From Oasisia sp. SBJ-2009 (taxonomy: Eukaryota; Annelida; Polychaeta; Sabellida; Siboglinidae): a stretch of 64,000 bases of DNA. The notes under the pieces were generated by a model that was given only the letters and a program-made list of their open reading frames with translations, was not told the DNA's origin and did no database searches. Each line of letters begins with the position of its first letter. Positions within the stretch are counted from its first letter, which is position 1. Where the stretch lies: NCBI GenBank assembly GCA_964017155.1, contig OZ024860.1:49959583-50023582 (forward strand), read 5' to 3'. The position numbers and the translations under genes are program-made. Below, in pieces: positions 49,306-59,180 of the stretch.

Positions 49306-51500
49306 TGCACGGGCTCCCAGGGTAGCCAGTGAGTAGGAAACGTGGTGGGTTCGGCATCTAGGCTGGGGCGAAGCCGACGGGCGCTGTCCATCTGCAAGCG
49401 AGAAATCATGTCCGCCAGTTGGTTATGTTTACCCGGAATATGTTTAGCACGGAAAGCAATGTTAAACTGCAGACAAGTCACTACCAACTGGTGAACCAGA
49501 AGCATGAGAGGGGGGTGTTTAGACGTTTGTTTGTTGATGACTTCGACCACGGCTGTGTTGTCGGTGAAGAAAAGGATACGCGAATCACGGAGAAGATGAC
49601 TCCACACGCGTACCGCCAGTACAATGGGAAGCAGTTCCTTCACCGAAATATGATCATCGTGCTGAGTATCGGGGAAAATGCCCTGCAACCAGGCGTCCCG
49701 GAAGACTGCACTAAAAGCAAAGCCGCTGGCATCGGAAAACAAGTTGAGAACATCTGAGGATATCCAGTCCACCGGAAGGAAGGACAACGTGCCATTGAAA
49801 ACATGGAAGAATTCAAGCCATGCAGTTAAATCCTTGCGTGCTTCCCGAGTGAGGCGAACTTTGTGGTTAGGATTGGAAATACCACATGTGAGGTCGTGTA
49901 AACGACGTAAGAAGGCACGACCCGGGGCAATGGCACGACACGCAAAAGTCAAGGAGCCGATAACCGATAAGAGATCACGCAAGCAAACTTTTTTCCGCCG
50001 AGACAAGACGTGTAAGCGTTGTACCAGGGGGGTCAGCTTGTCCGTAGGCAGGGTTAATGTATGTGCACAGGTATCTACTACAATGCCATGGAGTGTAGGA
50101 GCGGAAGTCGGCAGCACAGTCTTGGCGTGTTTCACCGGAAGGTTGAGAGAACGACAGAGGGTAAAGAAAGCGTCGAGGTTAAACTGACACTGCCCAGAAT
50201 GGGGAGGGCCGAAGAAAATGAAATCGTCAAGAATGTGACTCATGCTAGAAACTCGGAATTTGTTGATACAAATCCACTGAAGTGCACAAGACAGCGCTTC
50301 GAAGATTTGACAAGAGACGCTGCATCCCATAGGGAGACACATGTCAAAATAGAACTGATTTTGAAATGTGAAACCTAACAAATGGTAGTCAAGCGGACAG
50401 ACCGGGATAATGCGAAACACGTCCTTCAAATCTGCTTTAGCAACCTGACACCCCACCCCGATCTCCAGAATACGTTCAATGCATGTATCTAGCAGCTCAA
50501 ATTGAACCGTAGTGAAATCCCGCGGTATATGCGAATTGACGGAGTTGTGTTTGGGGAAGCTGAGATCGTGAAGGAGGCGAAATTCTCCAGGATCCCGTTT
50601 AGGGACAATAGCTAATAGCGACAGAATAAGGTTATGGAAGGGGGGAGAGAGAAAAGGGCCAGCAATGCGGCCGAAACCCCTTTCAGCAACAAGCTTATCG
50701 CGGACGGCGGAGGGATTATCAGAGACCGATTTGTGATTCTGATAGCTTCCCTTGGCAGGGTCAGAAAGCAGGGAGGAGGGAATGCGAAAACCCCGTGTGA
50801 AGCCAACAAGTAGGAAATCATACAAGTGTGCATAGTAGCCAGCTAAATGACGACGGAGAGCAGACACATCCATTGGCGTGGGCAACACATGACGACGACG
50901 TGGCGAGAGTGGGACGTCATGTAAGGCAACGCCCGAGTTACTTGACGTGGGTAGCGGGGATCGCTTTGTCGGCGGCGCGACATGTGGACGCACCGTGATT
51001 CGTCCGTCGACAAATGGAACAGCGGTGGCTGTAAGGACAGGAACGCTTAGTACACCCACCTCTCTTGTTAAAGCGGAAGCAGTGACGCGTGAAGGCACCT
51101 GAACCGGTGCCGCCGGCACGAAAAGGGCGAGTGCCGCGTTGGTGGCGGAGGTGGTCTTCCACCTCGAATAGAATGTCGCCGCGGAAAATCTCCCAAGGCA
51201 GTGTACGTTCCGCCCACTGTATGCGGAATTGACCATCATATTCTGCAGCCGTAGGAAAACCTGCACGGTCGGCGATTCGGAGAATGTGTGACATGTAAGT
51301 GGTCGTACCATAGCCCTCCTGCGGGAAAGCCTGTAGACGAATGGCTTGGTAGAGCAGGAACAGCTGAGTCCATTCCTGCAAAGTGGTGACAGGGACAACA
51401 TCCTTGGAGCTGTCTTTAGGAGGAGTGCGGGGGTCAAAATTGATATCGATAGAGTGATTACGACGCAACCAACGAAGGGGAATATAATTTCCGGCAACAA
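49302..51500 (-). CDS. DIRS/Ngaro-like reverse transcriptase and RNase H
   Basis: Open frame of 732 codons. The first 180 or so overlap the gag-like gene in another frame and show no domain, so the protein probably begins near 50950, or by a +1 shift from gag. Reverse transcriptase: RDPGEFRLLHDLSFP, then VAKADLKDVFRIIPV (about residue 353, first Asp), LPMGCSVSCQIFE, and ILDDFIFFG (about residue 423) with LDDF in place of YxDD. RNase H: LFSDASGFAF (about 588), SVKELLPIVLA, FFTDNTAVVEVIN and KHIPGKHNQLADMISR hold the acidic residues. LDDF plus this RNase H style is typical of DIRS-group elements. No internal stop, so this part is recent. Confidence 0.9.
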   Translation of the reverse strand: MLPEIIFPFVGCVVITLSISILTPALLLKTAPRMLSLSPLCRNGLSCSCSTKPFVYRLSRRRAMVRPLTCHTFSESPTVQVFLRLQNMMVNSAYSGRNVHCLGRFSAATFYSRWKTTSATNAALALFVPAAPVQVPSRVTASALTREVGVLSVPVLTATAVPFVDGRITVRPHVAPPTKRSPLPTSSNSGVALHDVPLSPRRRHVLPTPMDVSALRRHLAGYYAHLYDFLLVGFTRGFRIPSSLLSDPAKGSYQNHKSVSDNPSAVRDKLVAERGFGRIAGPFLSPPFHNLILSLLAIVPKRDPGEFRLLHDLSFPKHNSVNSHIPRDFTTVQFELLDTCIERILEIGVGCQVAKADLKDVFRIIPVCPLDYHLLGFTFQNQFYFDMCLPMGCSVSCQIFEALSCALQWICINKFRVSSMSHILDDFIFFGPPHSGQCQFNLDAFFTLCRSLNLPVKHAKTVLPTSAPTLHGIVVDTCAHTLTLPTDKLTPLVQRLHVLSRRKKVCLRDLLSVIGSLTFACRAIAPGRAFLRRLHDLTCGISNPNHKVRLTREARKDLTAWLEFFHVFNGTLSFLPVDWISSDVLNLFSDASGFAFSAVFRDAWLQGIFPDTQHDDHISVKELLPIVLAVRVWSHLLRDSRILFFTDNTAVVEVINKQTSKHPPLMLLVHQLVVTCLQFNIAFRAKHIPGKHNQLADMISRLQMDSARRLRPSLDAEPTTFPTHWLPWEPVQ

Positions 51501-52080
51501 TTTTCTCCTTCAAAGAGTGACACACCCCCTGGCCCAACAAGCCGTATCCGGAGGAGAACGTCTCACCTGGAGAGCAGCCGGCCGATACCCGCGCGCGATC
51601 CTCAAAAGCACGCTCGTGGTGATCCCCGCCGACATCGTCGACCAACGCACGTGACGAGCAGGTGGAGCTGGCCGACAACGAGCGATGTCTCGCGACGGGC
51701 CTAGGCGCTGAGCGTTTGGTGGTCTTGCTGCTCGGGGACATCGACCTGCCCGGCGACGGCGATGGCGACCTCTTACGGGAAGGCCTGCTGCCCCGTTGAC
51801 GTGGAGATGCCGACCTGGACGAGGGAGGCGCCAGAGAAGCGGCAGCTTGTACGGAAGCGGCGTTGGCAGCAACGGTATCGATGGCTTGACGTAACAGATG
51901 ATCACGTGCGTCAAGGCGCTTGTCAACAGCAGTGGACACAGCCTCCACCAAGGTATGTAGGAGACCGGGGTCGATCGGCACAGCGTGATCAGGGACCCGC
52001 GTAGCAGCTCGGGTAGTTGTCGAACCGAGACGTGCCTTCGCCGATCTCGTGGTCGCACGGGTGGCGTAGAGCGAATTCAT
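50938..52080 (-). CDS. Gag-like protein of the DIRS/Ngaro-like element
   Basis: 380 codons from ATG at 52080 to TAA at 50938. Residues 1-90 are Ala/Thr/Arg-rich with a heptad-like stretch around VEAVSTAVDKRLDARDHLL. Residues 95-140 form a Ser/Pro/Arg-rich basic tract. The C-terminus has a C-x8-C-x4-C-x3-H finger (CFRFNKRGGCTKRSCPYSH) followed by a CCHC knuckle, C-x2-C-x4-H-x4-C (CSICRRTNHGASTC). This layout fits a nucleocapsid-like RNA-binding protein. The RT frame is +1 relative to this one and overlaps its 3' part. Confidence 0.8.
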   Translation of the reverse strand: MNSLYATRATTRSAKARLGSTTTRAATRVPDHAVPIDPGLLHTLVEAVSTAVDKRLDARDHLLRQAIDTVAANAASVQAAASLAPPSSRSASPRQRGSRPSRKRSPSPSPGRSMSPSSKTTKRSAPRPVARHRSLSASSTCSSRALVDDVGGDHHERAFEDRARVSAGCSPGETFSSGYGLLGQGVCHSLKEKIVAGNYIPLRWLRRNHSIDINFDPRTPPKDSSKDVVPVTTLQEWTQLFLLYQAIRLQAFPQEGYGTTTYMSHILRIADRAGFPTAAEYDGQFRIQWAERTLPWEIFRGDILFEVEDHLRHQRGTRPFRAGGTGSGAFTRHCFRFNKRGGCTKRSCPYSHRCSICRRTNHGASTCRAADKAIPATHVK

Positions 52081-53785
52081 GCTGTAAAAAACGAAACAGG
52101 GTGTTTTACACTGACACCTGGCATATATAAAACGGCCAACTTAGTTGGCGCCAGATGTGTAAATGCATACCCGCTGCATACAGCTGAAACACCGGCAATT
52201 AACCTCACCGATAAGAAATGCAACACCGCTTTCATGACTGGCATGTTACGGCCAGAGTTACGGATAACTCGGCACCAGAAAGTACAACGATGTAATATGA
52301 CGGCAAAACTGTATAGATGGCGTGTTACGGCCGATTTTCTCGGCGCCATGTGGAACAGCCGTAAAACAATGCCGGTAAAATCTGTACAGCTGAAAAAAAC
52401 AAACCACACGGGCTTGGCGCCAGGAGAATCCTCAGTGAAGTGAACAATAACTGAAAACAAAAAGAGAGGGCCCAAAATTGGTGCCCACTAACCGCAGAGG
52501 GAACGCGCAAGGAAGAGATATAGCCCTGACAAGCCGCCGGCGTAACCTAAGCTGTGTAACTGGCCACCTCTTGGTGACGCACAAAATGGGATAAAACGAA
52601 AATACGTACAAAAGAATGGGTGCGTGTACACCGACATAACCAGGTAGTGACAATTGCTGACGGGCGTGTTCACACGTGTACTCACATATATACGTATATG
52701 CATACATACACTCACACATGTATATATACGTAACACATGCATATACACACATACAGACATACGCGTATACACACACATAAACAGAACCGCACATATACAC
52801 ACATGGAAACACATACGTACGTACTTACAAATACACACAGTCAGAAATACAAACATTTATCAAAGGGATGTAAAACGGGAAACCTGCCAATTGCCGCTGT
52901 AATGAAAACAGAAGACCTGTAACACAGCATGGGACAGCCACACACCAAAACCAGGGTGCCCCGTCGCAGCCTGTGGCAGGTGACGTTACCACCCGCCAGG
53001 ATTAATCCAACCAGAACTCTAAGGCAGCCACCCGCGGCCATCTTCCTGGTGGTAATTACCCATCGTAAAATAGGGGCGGAGACCCTCAGTCAATAAGCCG
53101 TACGACAGACAGCAGCGATCGCCGGCGGCCGTCTGACCAGCCGCCAGCTGACCGGGGCATACCGCACCTCAGCCTGGAAGCCACAGTGAGTGAACGCGCC
53201 CATGAGACGATGCAAAAAACCAACGTGCAGACAGCCTAATACTTTCAGAGTGACTTGAGTAAATGAAAGTATCACTTCCGTAACATCTCACCGGCACGAA
53301 GGCAACAAGCAAACAACACATCTTGTACCGACTCACCCCAAGCCAAGGTCAGCCGAAAAAGTGCAGAGAGCTATCGCAATTAACAAACACCAAAAGGCGT
53401 CAAAACATGCGAACAAGAATATAGCGTGTGTGACATACCACTACACGTGGAATATGTTGCAAGAAGAAAGAAAACTCACCTGACGTGGAGGGAGGCCCGC
53501 AGAATTGTGTCCAACTAACACCACGTATCTCGATGCCGGAAAACGTTAAGCTGCTATCGCAGAGTAAAAATCCGTGGTGTCCAGTCAAGACAGACAGCGG
53601 GACTGGCCGGTTAAGGTCACCGGACCCAATTTAAGAAGGAAGCCTGATCTTGGCCAGATGCCCCGTAAGCTGTCGGGCAAGCGCTGTCCTTAGAATGCCT
53701 AAATACACTCCGTGTGACGCACAAGCTAACTCAGGGCTGCCCTCAAAATTGTATTGCATCCCGCTGGACACAATACTGTTTTTAC
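52081..53785. other. Upstream region of the DIRS-like element and unassigned sequence
   Basis: No gene is seen. Between 52127 and 52420 a motif of the form ACGGCC...TTGGCGCC/CTCGGCGCCA recurs about four times upstream of the gag-like ATG (52127, 52244, 52323, 52410) and may be promoter or packaging sequence. 52690-52860 is a degenerate CA/TACG-rich microsatellite. GGCCC...AATT...CCAACTAAC-like sequence occurs twice (52470 and 53490), possibly part of terminal repeats. Confidence 0.4.
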
Positions 53786-54272
53786 CATGTGCAATACTTT
53801 TATATTGTTCTAGTCACTTGTATTTTTTTAATGTTTATTTGGACATCTGTATGTACTCTGTCTATGACAATCTGAAATAAAGTTAAAGATATTGAAAACA
53901 CACACGATCATGCACTGATGCAGGGCTCACTCCTATCGTTACTGTATCATTTCTACTCTATATAAACGACTTAATTAATGCAACCCTATATTTATATTCC
54001 GATGCCAATGACAACGTTACTTAATATAATAATAATTATTATTTGTGATGAATGTTTGACGCTGTCGATAATCTTATTACTGATAACTGGACTCTGCTCC
54101 TGAGAGGCTGAGTCAGCACTGCCACTGACTGGGTCGACTCGAATTTAGCCTTTTTGAACACACCTTTTAAAGTATGCTTCAGCGCTGCTGAGCGTACCCT
54201 TCACTGGACATTGTCATGCTTGGCTACTGCCGGGTGGTGCACGCCACTGCTCATATAATGTCTCAGATAACT
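53786..54272. repeat. Right subterminal inverted repeat with LINE tail
   Basis: It begins TTTACCATGTGCAATACTTT and continues into GACAATCTGAAATAAAG (about 53868) and ATATTGAAAACACACACGATC. After a stretch of about 130 bp absent on the left (53975-54105) it continues with the inverse of 46575-46748. The LINE tail runs on the plus strand here and on the minus strand at the left copy. Confidence 0.9.
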
Positions 54273-54402
54273 GTAAAACATCTCAGAAACTACAAACTTT
54301 CGTCGGTTAACAAAATAGTTGACACGCGAACGGTTTTAACGGTGGGTGCCGCGGGGTGGGAAAAGTAAACATCTCGCATAGCAACCAAGGTCGTATCTGA
54401 CT

Positions 54403-54463
54403 CGCGCATGCGCAGAAACGTCAATCGGAAAGGATTTAACGTCGGAAAAACGTAAGCGCTACA
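54403..54463 (-). repeat. Right terminal inverted repeat of the composite element
   Basis: It ends GTCGGAAAAACGTAAGCGCTACA, and its complement matches the left TIR over 61 bp with a few changes and one 1-bp gap. Satellite restarts at GCGCCAC. Confidence 0.85.
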
Positions 54464-57454
54464 GCGCCACAAAAACACTGTATCGTCATGACAATACGGT
54501 ACACGCGCCATTTACGTTCCTGGCGACGTCAGATTTCAAGATAGCGACGCCTTTGATCTAGGCAAACTGGGGAGGGGGGGGGGGGCGCTTTCTTCCACTT
54601 TCTACTTCGTTCTTTCAATGTTTTACTTGCGCTAGCCTATTTCTCAATAAGGTAGACACATAGGACTACAGTTGTATTATGGTACAACGGCCTGTGCGAC
54701 ATTTGGGTACTTTTTATGCACGATGCAAGTCAATGTGCGTGGCGTATAACACCGATTAGATTCAACAATGTTAGACTCTCTTCACTGATTTTTAGACCAA
54801 ATATATCAGGCCTGTTGCGTTCGCGCGTATTAAAACCACTACACTACCCTACCCGCGCCTCTCGTAATGAAGTTTCAAACGTAGGAGCAATTGAGGTTGG
54901 CTTGCATTCTAAGCAAGTGCGTAATTCTTGCCGGAAATGGAACAAAATATTCATATTCTTGTTCTCATTCACAGTACACTGTATATGATATGTATATACC
55001 ACTATTCGATGAGTTGTCTCAATGTCTCAAGCAGCTTTCCACCTATGCCTAGGCAAATAGAAGTCTGGACAGTATCTAATTTAACATTCGTACTGCTGAG
55101 CTTCAAACTACTACACTCAACGACAGAAGTTCCCTTCATTCTGTTGGCAATCTACTCTCTGCGATCTGGAACTCTAAAACGTGTTAACGGCGACGCCACG
55201 AGGGCTGTATGCAGGCTGCGCAAAGATGTATCTGAAGCATTATATGCCATTCCAAGCGATACAAGACGTTCGTTCGCATACAGATTTACTCTGTAGTGTA
55301 ATACTCTATGTAGGATGTACACTGCGTGTAGCTAGCTCAACATCAATGATTATATGATGCTACCATTGCCTGTTAGTTGCTTTGTGGTTTCGTTTTCATA
55401 TTGAACTGGCGACATGTCTGCTCTTTGGTTTCAGGTATTCCTATTTGAGTCCGAAGTGTAAGCAGCGACACAGACCCTCTGAGAATGCGACGCGCGAGTA
55501 GTGGTGAATCCCACGCATATCTAGTATATAATTTCGTCGTTGTCTGGGTAGCTTGGAACAACCTTTGTTTTCTCGTATGGCTCTTCGCCATCAATGTTAT
55601 GTCTAGCTTTTCGCGTTACCTATTTGTCGGCACAGCGCTCAAGACATGGCCAAAGAGCTGGCCTGTTGGCACTGATCACTGTAGCATATGCTATTGTTTC
55701 CAAGGCAAAATACCAACATATGTATTCGATCTCCGTCACTACCTAGATATAAATCTGCGTGCCGAGAAACGTGTGACTGCAATAAATATTGGTCTCAAAA
55801 CATCGAGTGATCTCTACACTTGTCTTAGAAGGAAGACATGTCAAATGCGTACCCTTGAGTTACACTATTGCAAAGAATGAGGCACTTGTGTAGGTTGGTT
55901 TTGCATGCTGATTCCTAAGTATGCTGTTTCCAGTCGAGATGAATGCGTTGTGCTGGCTGTCATGACGGTCAAAAAATCACCAACTCAACTGTATTGAGTG
56001 GGTGTATGTGTGCGTGCGAGAATATGTGTGGCATTGGCCGCGCGAATGGTGCTTATGCCTATCAATGTTAAGATACTTTCCGCGGTGCGATCTCGGCCTC
56101 TTACACAAGTTTCGTTTCGTGTGCATTATTTTGCATCATATTTTGACATTATTTCTCTTGAAAAACATCATATAGCGTGAAAAATAGCTCGATCAATCGT
56201 CTGAGTAAAACGTTTCGATTGTGAGAACTGCAACATCAAAACTAATGTCCACTCGCACTAGCTGTGATACCTATATCGATGTCATGCTATCGTTGATTTA
56301 ATTCTCCCAGTGATCGGCCTACATTATCATCTACCTCAACATGTTACATATATAAAATAACTTGATAAAAACTAGGCTTCACCCACTGTCGAATGACTGT
56401 TCCGCGCCGCCAGTCTTCACATCATCGGGCCTGGTCGGTCAGTAATGCTGCCAGAAGTCGTCGGCCATGTTTCGCTGTATTTTCACCGGGGGCAGACACC
56501 TGAGAAAAAACAATAAAAGAGCGTTACAATGGGCACGGTGTCTAAGAAAATTGAAACCAGCAGGCTCAATCCTTACATATGCCCACATTCCTTCACCCCA
56601 CTGGCGTCAAAGACGCGAATCCCACCGCGATGCGGTCGAGATAACACTAAAGAAACTGGCATCTGTCGCCAGCATCAGGCTGCGCGGCACAGTAATGGCG
56701 GCATAACCGGAAGACGCGCCACAACAATACTGTGTCGTCACGACAATACGGTAGACGCGCCATTTACGTTCCTGGCGACGTCAGATTTCAAGATGGCGAC
56801 GCCTTTGATCTAGGCAAACTGGGAGGGGGGGGGGTGGGGCGCTTTCTTCCACTGTCTACTTCGTTCTTTCAATGGTTTACTTGCGCCAGCCTATTTCTCA
56901 ATAAGGTACACACATAGGACTACAGTTGAAGTATGGTACAACGTGGCCAAAGAGCTGGCCTGTTGGCACTGATCACTGTAGCATATGCTATTGTTTCCAA
57001 GGCAATGTACCAACATATGTATTCGATCTCCGTCACTACCTAGATACAAATCTGCGTGCCGAGAAACGTGTGACTGCAATAAATATTGGTCTCAACACAT
57101 CGAGTGATCTCTACACTTGTCTTAGAAGGAAGACATGTCAATTTTAAATGCGTACCCTTGAGTTACACTATTGCAAAGAATGAGGCACTTGTGTAGGTTG
57201 GCTTTGCATGCTGATTCCTAAGTATGCTGTTTCCAGTCGAGATGAATGCGTTTTGCTGGCTGTCATGACGGTCAAAGAATCATCAACTCAACTGTATTGA
57301 GTGGGTGTATGTGTGCATGCGAGAATGTGTGTGGCATTCGCCGCGCGAATGGTGCTTATGCATATCAATGTTAAGATACTTTCCGCGGTGCGATCTCGGC
57401 CTCTTACACAAGTTTCGTTTCATGTGCATTATTTTGCATCATATTTTGACATTA
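54464..57454. repeat. Satellite block 3
   Basis: It holds the right part of monomer 14 (54464-55008), monomer 15 from the anchor at 55009, and the mid part of a further unit. At 56943/56944 TGGTACAACG is joined directly to TGGCCAAAGAGC, removing about 957 bp that includes the next anchor. The block ends at TTTTGACATTA (57454), where the palindromic element is inserted. Confidence 0.95.
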
Positions 57455-59118
57455 TAGTCCAATTGCCAGATAGCGAACCTAGAAATTGTAATAACTGTAA
57501 GGTTGTTTGATTGATATGTATTCCCATGGGTGTCTGAAAGATTTTGAGCTTTGTTGGCACTGGGCCAACTTTGGGGAACTTTTTTTATTAGGTAATTAGC
57601 ATAATTAGCATTGTTAACGCTAGTTAAGCTTGATCCAAGTATAACGTTTGAACTAATAGGCCTAGAATCATGTGCAATAGCACTTTTCTATATCAGTTTG
57701 ACTCGAGGAATTCATATCTGATATTATTTTCGTGATTAAAGGTCATGGTCAATGTATAAAATCAAGGTCAAGGTCATTTTGGCTCAAAATTGTTGAAATT
57801 TACTTAACTTTCCCACTTCGCGTAACTGACAATGAAACAGACAATTAATGGTTTTATTTATAGTTAATTTTTACTAAACATAGAAACACTAGCCTGTGGC
57901 TAACATAACCAAATGTAAACATTCATAGTCAAACCAAATTAGCATAGATACCTGTGAGCACACATACTATCTATCCAATACTGAGTGTTGTTCTTATGAC
58001 TCATCACGATCTACACAATCATCATCATAGTCATGGTCATGCTGGTCATCGTTCTTCTCCATCTCCTCTTTCTTCGTAAATGGGTTGCAGCATTCATCAC
58101 CTGCTGTGCAGATGCAGTAGATTGTGCAGCTGAGTTCTTCACGGTAACAGCTACAATTGCCTTCCTTGCATGCCTTGTCCTTCGCTCGACAGCGGCAGCT
58201 AATGACGTTCATTAGAAGCGGTGGTCCTGGTGGACCACTGTCAATGCTGGGGCAAGTTATCACATCGTCTATTTTCCAACCATAGTCTGCAATGGAGACA
58301 TCTGGAGGTCCCTGTTAGTCAGCTGCCTTCCAAAGCAATGTCTGAAGGTGAGTACGTCGCACGTTGAGGTAACGGTTTGTGTCCGTCGGAGGCAGTAACA
58401 TGATGCGCAGTGGATTCGCCTGTTTGCGGGTGTACAGATTGTAGCGAGCTTGAGTCATCGAGGTGCCCGTGGGTTGTCCATACAGTGCCACAAAGAAATG
58501 CTGTCCAACTGCCATGAGGTCCTCGTGAGTGGCACTCTCCTCACCTAGTACGTCGAATAGCCACGGAAAGTTGCCTGCTTTCAGTGTCTTCAGAACAGAA
58601 GCCTTATCTTTGCCTAAGGGGTAGGAAACAGTATCACAGCCGCTTAATGCATGGGCTCCAGGTAGCTGTGGGCACACTGTGTCTCCTAAGTGGGCACATG
58701 TGGCGTTGATGTCAAGGACAACACCATCCCACTTCTCCATTTGCACAGAAACACGAACCTGAAGGTCATAGCGCCACGTCCAGTACACCAGCAGCACGAC
58801 AATGTCTCTGTTGTCGCTGAGGATTCTAACCACCTGACGACCAGCATCGGCGGCTTGAAACAGATAGCTGATTATGGTGATGTCAGCTTCATCGTGCAAG
58901 AAGACGCCATCATCCCTGCTCTCAACTGACACCCCACACCCCAGGTTGAACGTGCTGAGAAGACGTGACAGGCCACGCTTGTTGTGTTTGTTCTTCATCA
59001 CTGCCACACGACTTGGCAGAGGGCTGTTGAGGTCCAGGTTGAATGTATTGGAGCCAACATCAGCTCGCCGCTGCCTCTCATGGTCCTAAGCCGATATTTC
59101 GGTGTAACGGTCAAACAC
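57455..59118 (-). repeat. Left arm of the palindromic element
   Basis: An inverted copy of the 3' half of the central gene and its 3' flank. Homology to the right arm stops at TCAAACAC (59111-59118), the complement of GTGTTTGACCG at 60296. Two AGGTCA-type direct repeats lie at 57738-57776. Confidence 0.92.
57994..59117 (-). pseudogene. Left-arm copy of nuclease/cysteine-rich gene
   Basis: On the minus strand one frame runs from VFDRYTEIS (59117 down) to the stop at 57994, broken by only two nonsense codons: TAG after EISA and TAA after LWKAAD near 58314. Motifs: FLHDEADITIISYLF, then SDNRDIVVLLVYW, then GAHALSGCDTVSY. The acidic EAD, DNRD and GCDT set resembles FEN1/XPG-type PIN nucleases. 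It ends with a cysteine cluster CRC-x5-C-x4-CSC-x6-C-x3-CIC (tesmin/CXC-like) and an Asp/His-rich tail. It lacks the N-terminal half. It is better preserved than the right-arm copy. Confidence 0.75.
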
Positions 59119-59180
59119 GGTTTCTTCCATTCTCTTACAATCCTTCCTGAAGACTGGCTTCAAGACAGGGGAGGATATAT

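Larger units (their letters stand above)
48541..52080 (-). mobile_element. DIRS/Ngaro-like tyrosine-recombinase retrotransposon, truncated
   Basis: Order on the minus strand: gag-like protein with zinc knuckle, RT plus RNase H, then tyrosine recombinase. This gene set defines DIRS-type (YR) retrotransposons, which integrate by recombinase and make no target duplication. I see no methyltransferase domain, and the recombinase is last, which fits Ngaro-like elements better than DIRS1, but the 3' end is lost at 48540. The split or inverted terminal repeats that would settle the class were not found. Confidence 0.85.
45140..54463. mobile_element. 9.3-kb composite element with TGT...ACA terminal inverted repeats
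   Basis: The element interrupts monomer 14 at GAC-GCGC-CAC. The left flank ends in GCGC (45136-45139) and the right flank starts with GCGC (54464-54467), a candidate 4-bp target duplication. Ends are TGTCGCGCTTAC and GTAAGCGCTACA, within 61-bp inverted repeats. Ends of TGT...ACA type with 4-bp duplications are known for Ginger-type DNA transposons, but no matching transposase is seen inside, so the class is open. Contents from left to right: doubled TIR, short hairpin, LINE RT remnant, hairpin element, subterminal repeat, dead LINE, DIRS/Ngaro-like core, upstream region, inverted subterminal repeat, TIR. Confidence 0.75.

Noticed and set aside
49419..49757. Host gene opposite the RNase H region
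   Set aside because: No splice-linked partners or domain; antisense to conserved RNase H motifs.
50061..50378. Plus-strand frames opposite the DIRS-like RT, RNase H and gag genes
   Set aside because: Antisense shadows of well-supported minus-strand genes.
52432..52922. Frames of 60-126 codons rich in Tyr/Cys/Val or His/Thr
   Set aside because: Translation of a CA/TACG-rich simple sequence.
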